The notes under the pieces are model-generated. The model worked only from the letters and a program-made list of their open reading frames with translations. It did not search any database and was not told where the DNA came from. Source: Lentilitoribacter sp. Alg239-R112 (GTDB taxonomy: Bacteria; Pseudomonadota; Alphaproteobacteria; Rhizobiales; Rhizobiaceae). From it: a DNA stretch of 64,000 bases. The DNA lies in the NCBI RefSeq assembly GCF_900537175.1, contig NZ_LS999833.1, forward strand, positions 434,001 to 498,000, read 5' to 3'. Positions 36,308 through 43,706 of this stretch are shown here, piece by piece (position 1 is the stretch's first letter; every line of letters starts with the position of its first letter). The position numbers were made by a program, and so were the translations under genes.

Positions 36308-36703
36308 TTAACGGCTCTTTCGCATTTTAAACTTTGCTGTTGCTTGAAAAGCGAACATGTGACGTGAATAAACACCATGCTTAAAGAAGAATTTTTTTGA
36401 TTTGATATAACCTTTTCCCTCTTCAAATTTGTAGTTACTTTTTGCGGTCAGGGCGTTGTTTATATAAACTTCAATCCCGAATGCACCTTTCCCGTTAAAG
36501 TCCAAATCAACTCTAAATTTTTGCTCTGTACCGTCTCTTTTTATCCGCTGATTTCCCAGATATTTAGTTTTCAATACATCTCTACGACATCTTTCACCCG
36601 GGCCTGTTTTGTAATCTCCTTCCAGATAGATCTTGCCGTTTGATCTTACGCGTATCGAAAGCGGAGGAGCACAGCCATGCCGTCCATCATGCACCGAAAA
36701 CAT
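36308..36703 (-). CDS. Hypothetical protein, probably 5'-truncated
   Basis: 131 residues from the first ATG. The frame upstream of this ATG stays open for 15 more codons with protein-like sequence (STYTIQTSSKQDFV) to a stop near 36750, but it has no start codon or ribosome site. The protein is basic, beta-rich, with Cys residues (GERCRRD) and no signal peptide; the lost part may have carried one. Only about 100 bases further lies an IS1182 end relic, so a deletion at the IS could have removed the 5' end. Function unknown. Confidence 0.5.
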   Translation of the reverse strand: MFSVHDGRHGCAPPLSIRVRSNGKIYLEGDYKTGPGERCRRDVLKTKYLGNQRIKRDGTEQKFRVDLDFNGKGAFGIEVYINNALTAKSNYKFEEGKGYIKSKKFFFKHGVYSRHMFAFQATAKFKMRKSR

Positions 36704-36854
36704 GACAAAGTCTTGCTTACTCGAGGTTTGTATCGTGTAGGTTGATTAAAAGCTGTATTTTACCTTTGAGTTCGTCCGAATTGGATTTGTATATACTTCC
36801 GCTCTCTGTAAATACACACCGCCGGGTGACCTAACACCGCTGAGAGGGAGGGGG

Positions 36855-36955
36855 GCATTATCTCCCACGAACAAATCAATAGGAAAACTAATCAAAATAT
36901 CAAGGCAAACAAATGGCAGACTTTATCAACGATATCAGCACAAAGCAGAACATTT
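36855..36955 (-). mobile_element. Relic of an IS1182-type left end, inverted
   Basis: The reverse complement of about 36890-36955 aligns to the left end of the IS at 43618 onward with about 57 of 66 bases identical, including the blocks GTTGATAAAGTCTGCCAT and TGTTTGCCTTGAT. Weaker similarity continues to about 36855. No transposase sequence follows, so only the end survives. The element's body would have extended toward lower coordinates. Confidence 0.75.
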
Positions 36956-37048
36956 GAAATTTGCATGCGCGTATTTTACCTGTGTTGGCAATATATGAGC
37001 ATAGTTTTTTGGATTATATTAAATCGAAGTTTTCCGGAAAACTTGTCA
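36956..37048. other. Gap between IS relic and accessory genes
   Basis: AT-rich stretch with no gene seen. With the IS relic it forms the 345-bp gene-free space between 36703 and 37049. Confidence 0.4.
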
Positions 37049-37552
37049 CTATTCAAAAAAAGTATAATTTATATACCCAATTATGAAAGCGATACCTAAA
37101 ACAATAATCGCGAAAATAAAAGGGGCAATCAATCCGCCAAGTATTCCAAACCCTTCTAGCCAAACAATTTGTTTTCCCGCTAAATGTTTGGAATTACTTT
37201 CCAAGTTAGGTAATTCGCCATCAACTTTTTTGACCACTGGATTCATGATATGTGCAAGAAGTGGAGTAACAGTAACAAAAAGAAACGCTAACACTGCCAC
37301 ACTGTAAATTGATACGCTTATAATATCAGCGGAATATGCTCTGCGAAACGTAATGTAACCCCAAAAGGCCAACGCGGAAGCACCAACGGCGATCAAAACA
37401 CCAATACTTGCAAGTGGTTGAATCTCAATTTTACCGTCACAAGTTTCGCATTTGTAGTGAATCACCGAATTATAAATTTGCATCTCGCGGGATATCGGAA
37501 CAAGTGTTGGTTCTTTACATTCCATACAGGTCCGAATTTCAAGTTGATCCAT
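37049..37552 (-). CDS. Zinc-ribbon membrane protein, unknown function
   Basis: 167 residues. The N-terminus has two Cys pairs (RTCMECKEP and YKCETCDGK) forming a probable zinc ribbon in the cytoplasm. Three hydrophobic segments follow: about 49-67 (IGVLIAVGASALAFWGYIT), 77-103 and 137-163 (GILGGLIAPFIFAIIVLGIAFIIGYI). I recognise no family. It is the last gene of a minus-strand run of accessory genes. Confidence 0.65.
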   Translation of the reverse strand: MDQLEIRTCMECKEPTLVPISREMQIYNSVIHYKCETCDGKIEIQPLASIGVLIAVGASALAFWGYITFRRAYSADIISVSIYSVAVLAFLFVTVTPLLAHIMNPVVKKVDGELPNLESNSKHLAGKQIVWLEGFGILGGLIAPFIFAIIVLGIAFIIGYINYTFFE

Positions 37553-37582
37553 TTTTGCATCCCCGATGTATTAAGTGCTATT

Positions 37583-38101
37583 CTATTCTAACCCGATCTT
37601 ACAAAACTCTCTAATATGGGCAATACCTTTTGAAGTGCCTTTGGTTGGAAAACTGTAAACCAATTCACCATCTATGTTTAATACATCCAACTTTAAAGCA
37701 CTGGATATTGCGTCCAGTTCGCTCTTCCCCGCATAAATTGACCCTGCCCAGACTTGATCTCTGGCGCCTCCATCGCGATATCGCGGTTTCCACAATTCAC
37801 GAACAAGGACACCACTACGTAGGGTAAAAAGCAGCGATAATTTGGCATCTGCTCCATCAAATGCACTTAATCGTGGTAGAGGAGGACCATAGAGTTTAGC
37901 GCCTAGTCTGTAATCTTGCCAATCATGTTCACCGCAGTAAAATTCGAAAGCAAACTCATGCATACGCACGCTCATAGACGCAAACTTCTCTCCACTTTGC
38001 TCATCAGTCCCTGTATGTATCTGCCATTCCTGCGCTATGGCGATGTTTGCGCTGATAAGTAGTAACAATAATGCGACCATAAAGTTCTTGAGCGCGTTCA
38101 T
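37583..38101 (-). CDS. Exported protein of unknown function
   Basis: 172 residues from the ATG preceded by GGAGAG. The signal peptide is NALKNFMVALLLLLISANIAIAQ, then EWQIHTGTDEQSGEKFASMS. Two Cys (FYCGEHDW and REFCKIGLE) could form a disulfide. Beta-rich mature part, no known catalytic motif. It lies 39 bases after the next accessory gene and may be co-transcribed with it. Confidence 0.65.
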   Translation of the reverse strand: MNALKNFMVALLLLLISANIAIAQEWQIHTGTDEQSGEKFASMSVRMHEFAFEFYCGEHDWQDYRLGAKLYGPPLPRLSAFDGADAKLSLLFTLRSGVLVRELWKPRYRDGGARDQVWAGSIYAGKSELDAISSALKLDVLNIDGELVYSFPTKGTSKGIAHIREFCKIGLE

Positions 38102-38140
38102 TTTTGTACTCTCCTGTTTGGTCATGTCAGACTTGCGAGA

Positions 38141-39115
38141 CTAGTTTTTCAATTCAGGTGCCAGAAAAGACAAACATGTGTCTTCATATTTCTGGCCTGG
38201 ATAAACATCTAAAATGGTGACCACAATTCCGTTTGGCCTGATCGACTCTCCTAAAGAAACATGCTGTATGCCAGTTTCATCTTTCAACGTGCGAACCCAA
38301 AACTTTCCTGTGTCTGTCTTGATCTCGACCTGTTTTACGCGAGAGTTTTCCATAAATGTCTTTGTGGATTTGCCGTAGCCGTTTGCGATCAGAAGCTTAT
38401 CAAACTCCGGTGGGCCTCCCGCATTGGATTTTGCTTCGAAAGACATCTCAATTCCAACTCCAATGCCTTGACCTTCCTCGCCTTCACACCAAGCTCCTTC
38501 GAGGATTAATTGATCCGGCCCATAGGCATATTCTTTTTGAGTTGGTAGCTGACTTGAGACACACCATGTTCCCGATTTTACGCGATTGTTATTATACGTC
38601 TGTGTGTGGCAGCTAATTTCTGAATTTGCAGTCTGACTTTGGGCCGTATCTTTGCCTTCCTTTGTTGCATTATTTTCAACAACTACTTGAGGAACACTCT
38701 TTTCCTGAGAGCTTTTGCATTCTGCTGTTACTACTGGGCCTGTGTTTATGTGCTTCTCATTTTCAGCATAGAAAATTCGTTGTGAGCTAAGCTGCATGGT
38801 TTCAAATTCTAAGCTATGACTTTCATAAATTGCAACATAACCCTCATACCAATATTCAAAATGAAATCGCAGAATCCCACCTTCTTTGACGACCTCACCG
38901 AGAGTGAAATTAACCTTGTAATTGCCGTTTTCATGTTGTTGGATAAAAATGGTATTTCGCCCAACTTCATAGTCAAAATCGAACTGCTCACCAAAAATCG
39001 AGGTATTGCTATAATTGCAAAAATAATTTTCTACAGATGCATGCGCAGGCGTAAGCCAAGCCAAAGTGCCGAAAAAGCTTACAATGAGAAAAACCGATTT
39101 TAATGATGAACGCAT
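38141..39115 (-). CDS. Exported protein with C-terminal discoidin-like glycan-binding domain
   Basis: 324 residues with a signal peptide (MRSSLKSVFLIVSFFGTLAWLTPAHA). The N-terminal half is beta-rich with Cys residues and is unrecognised. The C-terminal part, from about 195, reads YGPDQLILEGAWCEGEEGQGIGVGIEMSF, then LIANGYGKSTKTFMENSRVKQVEIKTDTG and VTILDVYPGQKYEDTCLSFL. This follows the NADase-type glycan-binding / discoidin-like domain seen in exported bacterial proteins. Surface or periplasmic glycan binding is therefore likely; the partner is unknown. Confidence 0.7.
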   Translation of the reverse strand: MRSSLKSVFLIVSFFGTLAWLTPAHASVENYFCNYSNTSIFGEQFDFDYEVGRNTIFIQQHENGNYKVNFTLGEVVKEGGILRFHFEYWYEGYVAIYESHSLEFETMQLSSQRIFYAENEKHINTGPVVTAECKSSQEKSVPQVVVENNATKEGKDTAQSQTANSEISCHTQTYNNNRVKSGTWCVSSQLPTQKEYAYGPDQLILEGAWCEGEEGQGIGVGIEMSFEAKSNAGGPPEFDKLLIANGYGKSTKTFMENSRVKQVEIKTDTGKFWVRTLKDETGIQHVSLGESIRPNGIVVTILDVYPGQKYEDTCLSFLAPELKN

Positions 39116-39186
39116 GAATTATACCTCGTTTTTGTCAATCTAGGCGATCATTAAATCTACCGACAGACATAACCCTGAATTTTCCT

Positions 39187-39224
39187 AATGGCAGCAGAAC
39201 TATACTTATATTTCTACTGCCATT
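39187..39224. other. Stem-loop between accessory genes
   Basis: AATGGCAG and CTGCCATT pair perfectly, with further AGAA/TTCT pairing across one mismatch. There is no T-run, so it could be a weak terminator or an mRNA-stabilising hairpin for the secreted-protein gene upstream of it. Confidence 0.5.
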
Positions 39225-39260
39225 GGAGTCATTTGATCATATGCCGGTTAGCTTCAAAAG

Positions 39261-39309
39261 CATAACCTGAAAATGGCGGGCATTTTAACTATGGTGTGAT
39301 ATTGCAAAC
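39261..39309. repeat. Copy A of a 49-bp repeat spanning a gene end
   Basis: 39 of 49 bases match 40183-40231. Copy A covers the last codons, the stop and the 3' flank of the gene at 39289-39612. Confidence 0.65.
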
Positions 39310-39612
39310 TTTTGAATTTGTGTTGGTATCACGAAGTTGTACATTCTGATTGCGCCTCCAACGATCTTTTGCAACATTACTTGTGGCAGATGTAGAATAC
39401 ATATGATGCCCGCAAAAAGATTTGTAACCAAAATTATCACAACCCCGATTTGCATTTCTTAGGTCATATTGACATTGCTTCAAACTTGTCCAAACAAAAT
39501 ATGGGCTACCATTATGCATGTAGTATAAATCACCCTCTGCCAGTGCAGGGGTCGCGATTGATAATGATGCAACGATTATTAAAATATCTTTCTTGCCGAC
39601 AAGTTTTACCAT
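39289..39612 (-). CDS. Small exported cysteine-containing protein
   Basis: 107 residues from the ATG preceded by GAAAGG. Signal peptide VKLVGKKDILIIVASLSIATPALA, mature part EGDLYYMHNGSPYFVWTSLKQCQYDLRNANRGCDNFGYKSFCGHH with five Cys in all. The SLKQCQYDLR pattern resembles short alphaproteobacterial exported proteins that carry a W-T/S-x3-C helix, but no function is known. An 18-bp inverted repeat lies 61 bases upstream of the start, at the same distance as in the neighbouring gene at 40348. Confidence 0.7.
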   Translation of the reverse strand: MVKLVGKKDILIIVASLSIATPALAEGDLYYMHNGSPYFVWTSLKQCQYDLRNANRGCDNFGYKSFCGHHMYSTSATSNVAKDRWRRNQNVQLRDTNTNSKVCNITP

Positions 39613-39672
39613 TAGAATATACCTTTCTATAAAAACATGCACTTCTTCTAGCTCGCAAATCAGAGAGATCAA

Positions 39673-39690
39673 TTAGTACAGATGTACAAG
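39673..39690. promoter_or_regulatory. Island inverted repeat, copy 1 (candidate response-regulator site)
   Basis: TTAGTACAGATGTACAAG, arms GTACA/TGTAC around GA. Located 61 bases upstream of the minus-strand gene at 39612. Matches copies at 40647 and 43203. Confidence 0.7.
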
Positions 39691-39832
39691 TGCAACCATC
39701 CTTGTATTAGGCTACTTTCGGTTTCTTTCCAGGATGCAACAATGAAACTATTTGATTTACCTCGCGCGGGATGTGCTGCGCGTTTGAATATTGGTTATGG
39801 ATAGAGATATCTGATTTTATACACCCAATTCA

Positions 39833-40138
39833 TCAGGGATTATAGACACAGATGTACTCGTCAAATCTACCGTTTTTCATAGTATGGACATCTACTGAGT
39901 GTCCTTCATCATATGCCCTTGCAACCATAAGGCCGAGCTGTCTTGTGGTGTAAACGTCCCAACCGCAAGCATTCATAATAAATTGACAGCCCGAGCGATT
40001 TGCCTGACATTCATCCATTGTTGACCAAGCAGGAACATTTGTTCCAGGAATTGCTAAATCGAGTTCTCGTGCTTGAGATGGCGCAATAGTTGCAGCCAAA
40101 ATTATCGCTCCCACGGCAGTACTCATTAAATTTTTCAT
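39833..40138 (-). CDS. Small exported cysteine-containing protein
   Basis: 101 residues, signal peptide MKNLMSTAVGAIILAATIAPSQA, mature part RELDLAIPGTNVPAWSTMDECQANRSGCQFIMNACGWDVY and an end with CVYNP. The WSTMDECQ stretch parallels WTSLKQCQ in the gene at 39289, so the two are probably distant paralogues. Four Cys suggest disulfides. No copy of the island inverted repeat lies directly upstream; it may be transcribed from further up the minus strand. Confidence 0.65.
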   Translation of the reverse strand: MKNLMSTAVGAIILAATIAPSQARELDLAIPGTNVPAWSTMDECQANRSGCQFIMNACGWDVYTTRQLGLMVARAYDEGHSVDVHTMKNGRFDEYICVYNP

Positions 40139-40182
40139 GTTTAATCCTTTAGAACCTTACTCTCGACACTCAATAGTTAAAT

Positions 40183-40231
40183 CATAACCCGCAAATGGCA
40201 TGCATTCTAACTAAGGGATGATATCGCCAAC
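40183..40231. repeat. Copy B of the 49-bp repeat
   Basis: Matches 39261-39309 in 39 of 49 bases, including the position of a TAG codon, but here no intact gene ends in it. It adjoins the paralogue fragment at 40233-40346, which indicates gene duplication followed by decay. Confidence 0.6.
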
Positions 40232-40232
40232 C

Positions 40233-40346
40233 CTATTTGGGCCAGGCAACGTAGCACGCGCTACCACCGCGACTTTTACAATAATGCATCGCTTGACGGT
40301 TTGCCTCTGCTTGTGAACTGCTGCTTTGAATTGTCCAAACTATTAC
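40233..40346 (-). pseudogene. Fragment of a small DUF4189-like protein
   Basis: A minus-strand frame without start codon encodes VIVWTIQSSSSQAEANRQAM followed by HYCKSRGGSACYVAWPK and a stop. This is the repeat pattern of small DUF4189-type exported proteins (W, then S/T-rich, EA, A, C, C). It lies one frame off from and directly after the gene at 40348-40584. It is therefore either a second module cut off by a frameshift or a remnant of a separate gene. Confidence 0.55.
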
Positions 40347-40347
40347 G

Positions 40348-40584
40348 TTACTTCGCAGTGGATACTACCACACGCCAATCTGTAGCATTTACTCTTGGGT
40401 TATGTACTTCACGTACTACACGGCATCTTTCAGGAGTAGCTGCATTCCTGCGGCAATGATCCATCGCTATTTGAGTCGCTTCTTCTCTTGTTTCTGCATC
40501 ACCATGACCGACAAATGCCGACGCATGAGTTGTAGCAATGGGGACTGCAAGCATCGCAAGAGATAGTATTGTGTATTTTTTCAT
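40348..40584 (-). CDS. Small exported DUF4189-like protein
   Basis: 78 residues from the ATG preceded by GAAAGG. Signal peptide KKYTILSLAMLAVPIATTHA, mature part SAFVGHGDAETREEATQIAMDHCRRNAATPERCRVVREVHN. The EEATQIAMDHC pattern is that of small exported DUF4189-like proteins. It may have been longer, because a frameshifted continuation of the same type follows its stop. An 18-bp inverted repeat sits 63 bases upstream, shared with the divergent histidine kinase. Confidence 0.65.
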   Translation of the reverse strand: MKKYTILSLAMLAVPIATTHASAFVGHGDAETREEATQIAMDHCRRNAATPERCRVVREVHNPRVNATDWRVVVSTAK

Positions 40585-40646
40585 GAATGTAACCTTTCTT
40601 GTTTTGAAATTACTCAAAATATGATCGGAAGGTTCAAAACAATCAA

Positions 40647-40664
40647 TTAGGACAGATGTACTAG
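40647..40664. promoter_or_regulatory. Island inverted repeat, copy 2 (candidate response-regulator site)
   Basis: TTAGGACAGATGTACTAG, arms TTAGGACA and TGTACTAG. It lies 63 bases upstream of the minus-strand secreted gene and 53 bases upstream of the plus-strand hybrid kinase, so it may control both. Confidence 0.7.
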
Positions 40665-40716
40665 TGTAACTTAGTGCTGAATAGAATAGGCTCTGGTGTG
40701 ACCTCGGAGCATATTT

Positions 40717-42444
40717 ATGATTTCTTCTGTTTTAACAGCTACAGACTTTCCCACAGATCGAGCTAAATTATTTGCACGCGCGCCTGCCAAAATTTTCTAT
40801 GGGCACATCGCATCTGCTTGTGTGTTGATTTACCTTGCATCGGATGTGCTACCTGTTTGGGTGCTGGTGTTATGGGGATGTTGGGAGATCGTTGGTACGC
40901 CGATCTTTCTCTATATCCTGGGTAAGCAGATAGATAATTCCAATGACGTGCCAGTTAACTTAGACCGATGGCAAAACCATTTGCATATTCTATTTGCATT
41001 GGTCGGGTTAAGTTGGGGGGCATTTATCTCCGCTGGTCTCGATGTCAACAATCCCGCCCATTTTTCGATTCAGATGGCAATTGTTGCAGGCGCCTCAGCT
41101 GCGGCAGCACGCTCTTTGGGGATGTTCAAATATTCATTTTATTTTTATGAGATTCCATTCACTGGGTTGCTCGCAGTTCGTATTTTTTCTTTGGGTGATG
41201 ACTATATGTTACTGGGCGTCCTGGTGCTCATTTTTATGGGAATGTTGTGTAGATTAGCAAATGACACAAGTGAGGAATTATCCGATTACCTGGCAACAAA
41301 ATCAGAGAATTTAGACCTTGCCAAAAAGTATCAACTGGCTGCAAAGAACGCTGACGATGCAAATGCCGCGAAGACACAGTTTTTAACGCAAGCCAATCAT
41401 GATCTAAGGCAACCAATTCATGCAATTGGACTATTGACCGAATGCTTAAGAGATCAACAAATGACAAAAGAAGGTGATCGGATACTTGATACGATTGATA
41501 AATCGGTTGATAGTTTGGCCAAACTATTCAAGTCACTTCTAAATATTACCTCTTTAGAATCTGGAGCTTTAAAACCTGAAATTGTCGCATTTCCACTCGA
41601 TGAAATTACGCAACTAGTCGTTCGTCAGGCGCACCCTGAGGCCTTGCAATACAATACTAAACTAACAACAGTGAAAACGTCCATTTGGGTTAAAACTGAT
41701 AAGGCATTACTAACGTCGATCTTACAAAACCTAGTTTTTAACTCTGTAAAGTATGCACGCGGATCGAAAATACTAATTGGTGCAAGAAAAAAGAATGGAT
41801 GTGTTAGCATCCATGTTCTTGATCAAGGCATGGGTATACCTCAATCACTTCAAAGCAGCATCTTCAGCGAATTCGTCAGAGCTAATCCACATGGCCCTGA
41901 GCGGGTTGAGGGATTGGGACTGGGTTTGGCTATTGTTGCAAGAACTGCAAAGCTCCTAAATCTAGATGTTCAATTACAATCTGTTGAGGGTATGGGAACG
42001 CACATAATCATAGATAACTTGGAACAAGTTTTAGATAATTCAAAAAATGCGGAACCAACAAAAAATATATCTTCATCTAAACCACAGAAAGGGACCCTAC
42101 TTATTATTGACGACAATAAACAAGTCTTGGAAGGGTTAGATAAGCTGCTGACAAAATGGGGTTACAACACGATGGCATGTAACCCTATCGAAGATACCTT
42201 GCCCTCCGAAGTACCAGATCTGGTGGTGACAGACTTTCACCTTAATGGAAAAATGGATGGGATAGAGCTTGCGAAGCAAATTTCAAAGGATCACGGGCTC
42301 GCGATTCCGACCTTGATCATAAGTGGCACACTTTCACCGGAAATTGAGGCATCTGCGAAACGGCTTGGTTACTGGACACTGCTTAAGCCTGCATCACCAG
42401 TACAGCTTAGGTCAACACTTATTGCCATGAAGGCAGACTGCTAG
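40717..42444 (+). CDS. Hybrid histidine kinase with receiver domain
   Basis: 575 residues. Six N-terminal hydrophobic segments (to about 185) form a membrane sensor without a recognised ligand domain. Then a HisKA domain with the phospho-acceptor His228 in QANHDLRQPIHAIGLL, and HATPase_c with N-box LQNLVFNSVKYA, DQGMGIP and GLGLGLAI motifs. A C-terminal receiver (LLIIDDNKQ, phospho-acceptor Asp506 in VVTDFHLNG) ends the protein. The NHDLRQPIHAIGLL box is typical of kinases that pair with LuxR-type regulators; one is encoded convergently 37 bases downstream. Confidence 0.93.
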   Translation: MISSVLTATDFPTDRAKLFARAPAKIFYGHIASACVLIYLASDVLPVWVLVLWGCWEIVGTPIFLYILGKQIDNSNDVPVNLDRWQNHLHILFALVGLSWGAFISAGLDVNNPAHFSIQMAIVAGASAAAARSLGMFKYSFYFYEIPFTGLLAVRIFSLGDDYMLLGVLVLIFMGMLCRLANDTSEELSDYLATKSENLDLAKKYQLAAKNADDANAAKTQFLTQANHDLRQPIHAIGLLTECLRDQQMTKEGDRILDTIDKSVDSLAKLFKSLLNITSLESGALKPEIVAFPLDEITQLVVRQAHPEALQYNTKLTTVKTSIWVKTDKALLTSILQNLVFNSVKYARGSKILIGARKKNGCVSIHVLDQGMGIPQSLQSSIFSEFVRANPHGPERVEGLGLGLAIVARTAKLLNLDVQLQSVEGMGTHIIIDNLEQVLDNSKNAEPTKNISSSKPQKGTLLIIDDNKQVLEGLDKLLTKWGYNTMACNPIEDTLPSEVPDLVVTDFHLNGKMDGIELAKQISKDHGLAIPTLIISGTLSPEIEASAKRLGYWTLLKPASPVQLRSTLIAMKADC

Positions 42445-42481
42445 GCTCTGATTTGAATTTCAGCAAATGATTGTAAGTAGA

Positions 42482-43099
42482 TCAAACTAATCCGTGCTTA
42501 GTTGCCAGCGAAGCAGCAGCGGCTCTGGTTGTGACACTCAGACTTTTGAACAGCGCCGACATATGCGCTCGTACGGTAAATGGCGAGATGTCCAAGTCTC
42601 TGGCTATTTCTTTATTTGTTTTTCCCTGCCCCAGTCGCACAAGTAGATCGATTTGGCGCTGTGGAAGGTCGCTCATTGATATGTCATTTTGAGTTTCTAT
42701 TTCAGGTTCTGATTGAAGGCAAATCACTAGATCACCCTCAAGAATTTGATTGATTGCACCAATCATCTGATCTGGCGTCACAGATTTTGAAATCAAACCA
42801 TTTGCACCAGCGTTTACGATTGATTGAGCAGTTTCTTTTTCATCATTCATTGTGATGACAATTATGGCAGATTGAGGATAATTTCTCCGAAGTTGAGCAA
42901 CCGATTTATCCCCTTCAAACCCAGGGAAAACAAGGTCCAGAACAAACAATGTTGGTGGTGGCTGCAGCTTAGATTCTTCCCACAGCCCCTTTGCATCATC
43001 TACTTCAACAATTTTGCCTGGAACGATGCGCCGGATAATTCTACTTATTCCATCACGAAATAGTGGATGATCGTCAGCAACTATAATTTTATCCGTCAT
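42482..43099 (-). CDS. LuxR/NarL-type response regulator
   Basis: 205 residues from the ATG at 43099. Receiver domain with acidic pocket DD (9-10), phospho-acceptor Asp55 (LFVLDLVFPG), conserved T/S in VITM and Lys in LISKSVTP. A C-terminal LuxR HTH at about 143-203 (LPQRQIDLLVRLGQGKTNKEIARDLDISPFTVRAHMSALFKSLSV). It is convergent with the hybrid kinase, its likely partner. An 18-bp inverted repeat found also at the secreted genes lies 104 bases upstream, suggesting autoregulation. Confidence 0.93.
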   Translation of the reverse strand: MTDKIIVADDHPLFRDGISRIIRRIVPGKIVEVDDAKGLWEESKLQPPPTLFVLDLVFPGFEGDKSVAQLRRNYPQSAIIVITMNDEKETAQSIVNAGANGLISKSVTPDQMIGAINQILEGDLVICLQSEPEIETQNDISMSDLPQRQIDLLVRLGQGKTNKEIARDLDISPFTVRAHMSALFKSLSVTTRAAAASLATKHGLV

Positions 43100-43202
43100 A
43101 AAATGGCAGCCCCCGCTATTGCTCGCTTCCGTTGCAGCATAGTTTTCATCACATCCTTTAATGTGTAGAAAATAAAATTCTAACGAACAATATCGATTTA
43201 GA

Positions 43203-43220
43203 TTAGTACACATGTCCTAA
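43203..43220. promoter_or_regulatory. Island inverted repeat, copy 3 (candidate response-regulator site)
   Basis: TTAGTACACATGTCCTAA, arms matching in 7 of 8 positions. It lies midway between the divergent response-regulator gene (start 43099) and the small membrane-protein gene (start 43325). Confidence 0.7.
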
Positions 43221-43324
43221 TGGTAAAAGAACTTTCTATTCCATAAGGTCGGATTCTTTAGCCTCGTGCTGTTGCTTGGTCTAAACTAGACCGCAAGCAA
43301 AAACGAAATGTAGGGTGGGCATAA

Positions 43325-43558
43325 ATGCTTCAAATATTGTGTAATTTAATCGTCCCGGGACTGGGTACTTTATTTATGAGAAAATACATAACCGGAACTA
43401 TTCAAATTCTGTTGATGCTTATTGCACTCATATTAATAGTTACCGTGTGGCTGACTTTTTTCGGGCTGGTACTGTGGTTTATTGATTTCATTTGCGCGCT
43501 CTTAACTGGCATATTTTGGTATAGGCAAAAAAACGCTAGTGTAGCCAAAGTTGATTAA
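43325..43558 (+). CDS. Small membrane protein
   Basis: 77 residues with two or three hydrophobic segments: LQILCNLIVPGLGTLFMRKYITGTIQILLMLIALILIV and LTFFGLVLWFIDFICALLTGIFW. The VPGLGTLFMRKYITGTIQ start resembles TM2-like or YqaE-like small membrane proteins. It is divergent from the response-regulator gene across an island inverted repeat, so it could belong to the same regulon. Function unknown. Confidence 0.65.
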   Translation: MLQILCNLIVPGLGTLFMRKYITGTIQILLMLIALILIVTVWLTFFGLVLWFIDFICALLTGIFWYRQKNASVAKVD

Positions 43559-43633
43559 CATGATATTTCACCAATCCACCTAGTGTCCTCGTTATAGTTC
43601 GCCAAAACTCAATTTAGGAAATGTTCTGCTTAT

Positions 43634-43654
43634 GGCAGATATTGTTGATAAAGT
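43634..43654 (+). repeat. IS left terminal inverted repeat core
   Basis: 21 bases, an exact reverse complement of 45218-45238. Confidence 0.85.
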
Positions 43655-43706
43655 CTGCCATGTGTTTGCCTTGATGCTCTGATTCAATTTGCCCATTGAT
43701 TTTCAA

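Noticed and set aside
36823..36870. CACCGCTGAGAGGG segment resembling a TPP riboswitch
   Set aside because: Only the CTGAGA piece is present; the second conserved part and a downstream thiamine gene are missing.
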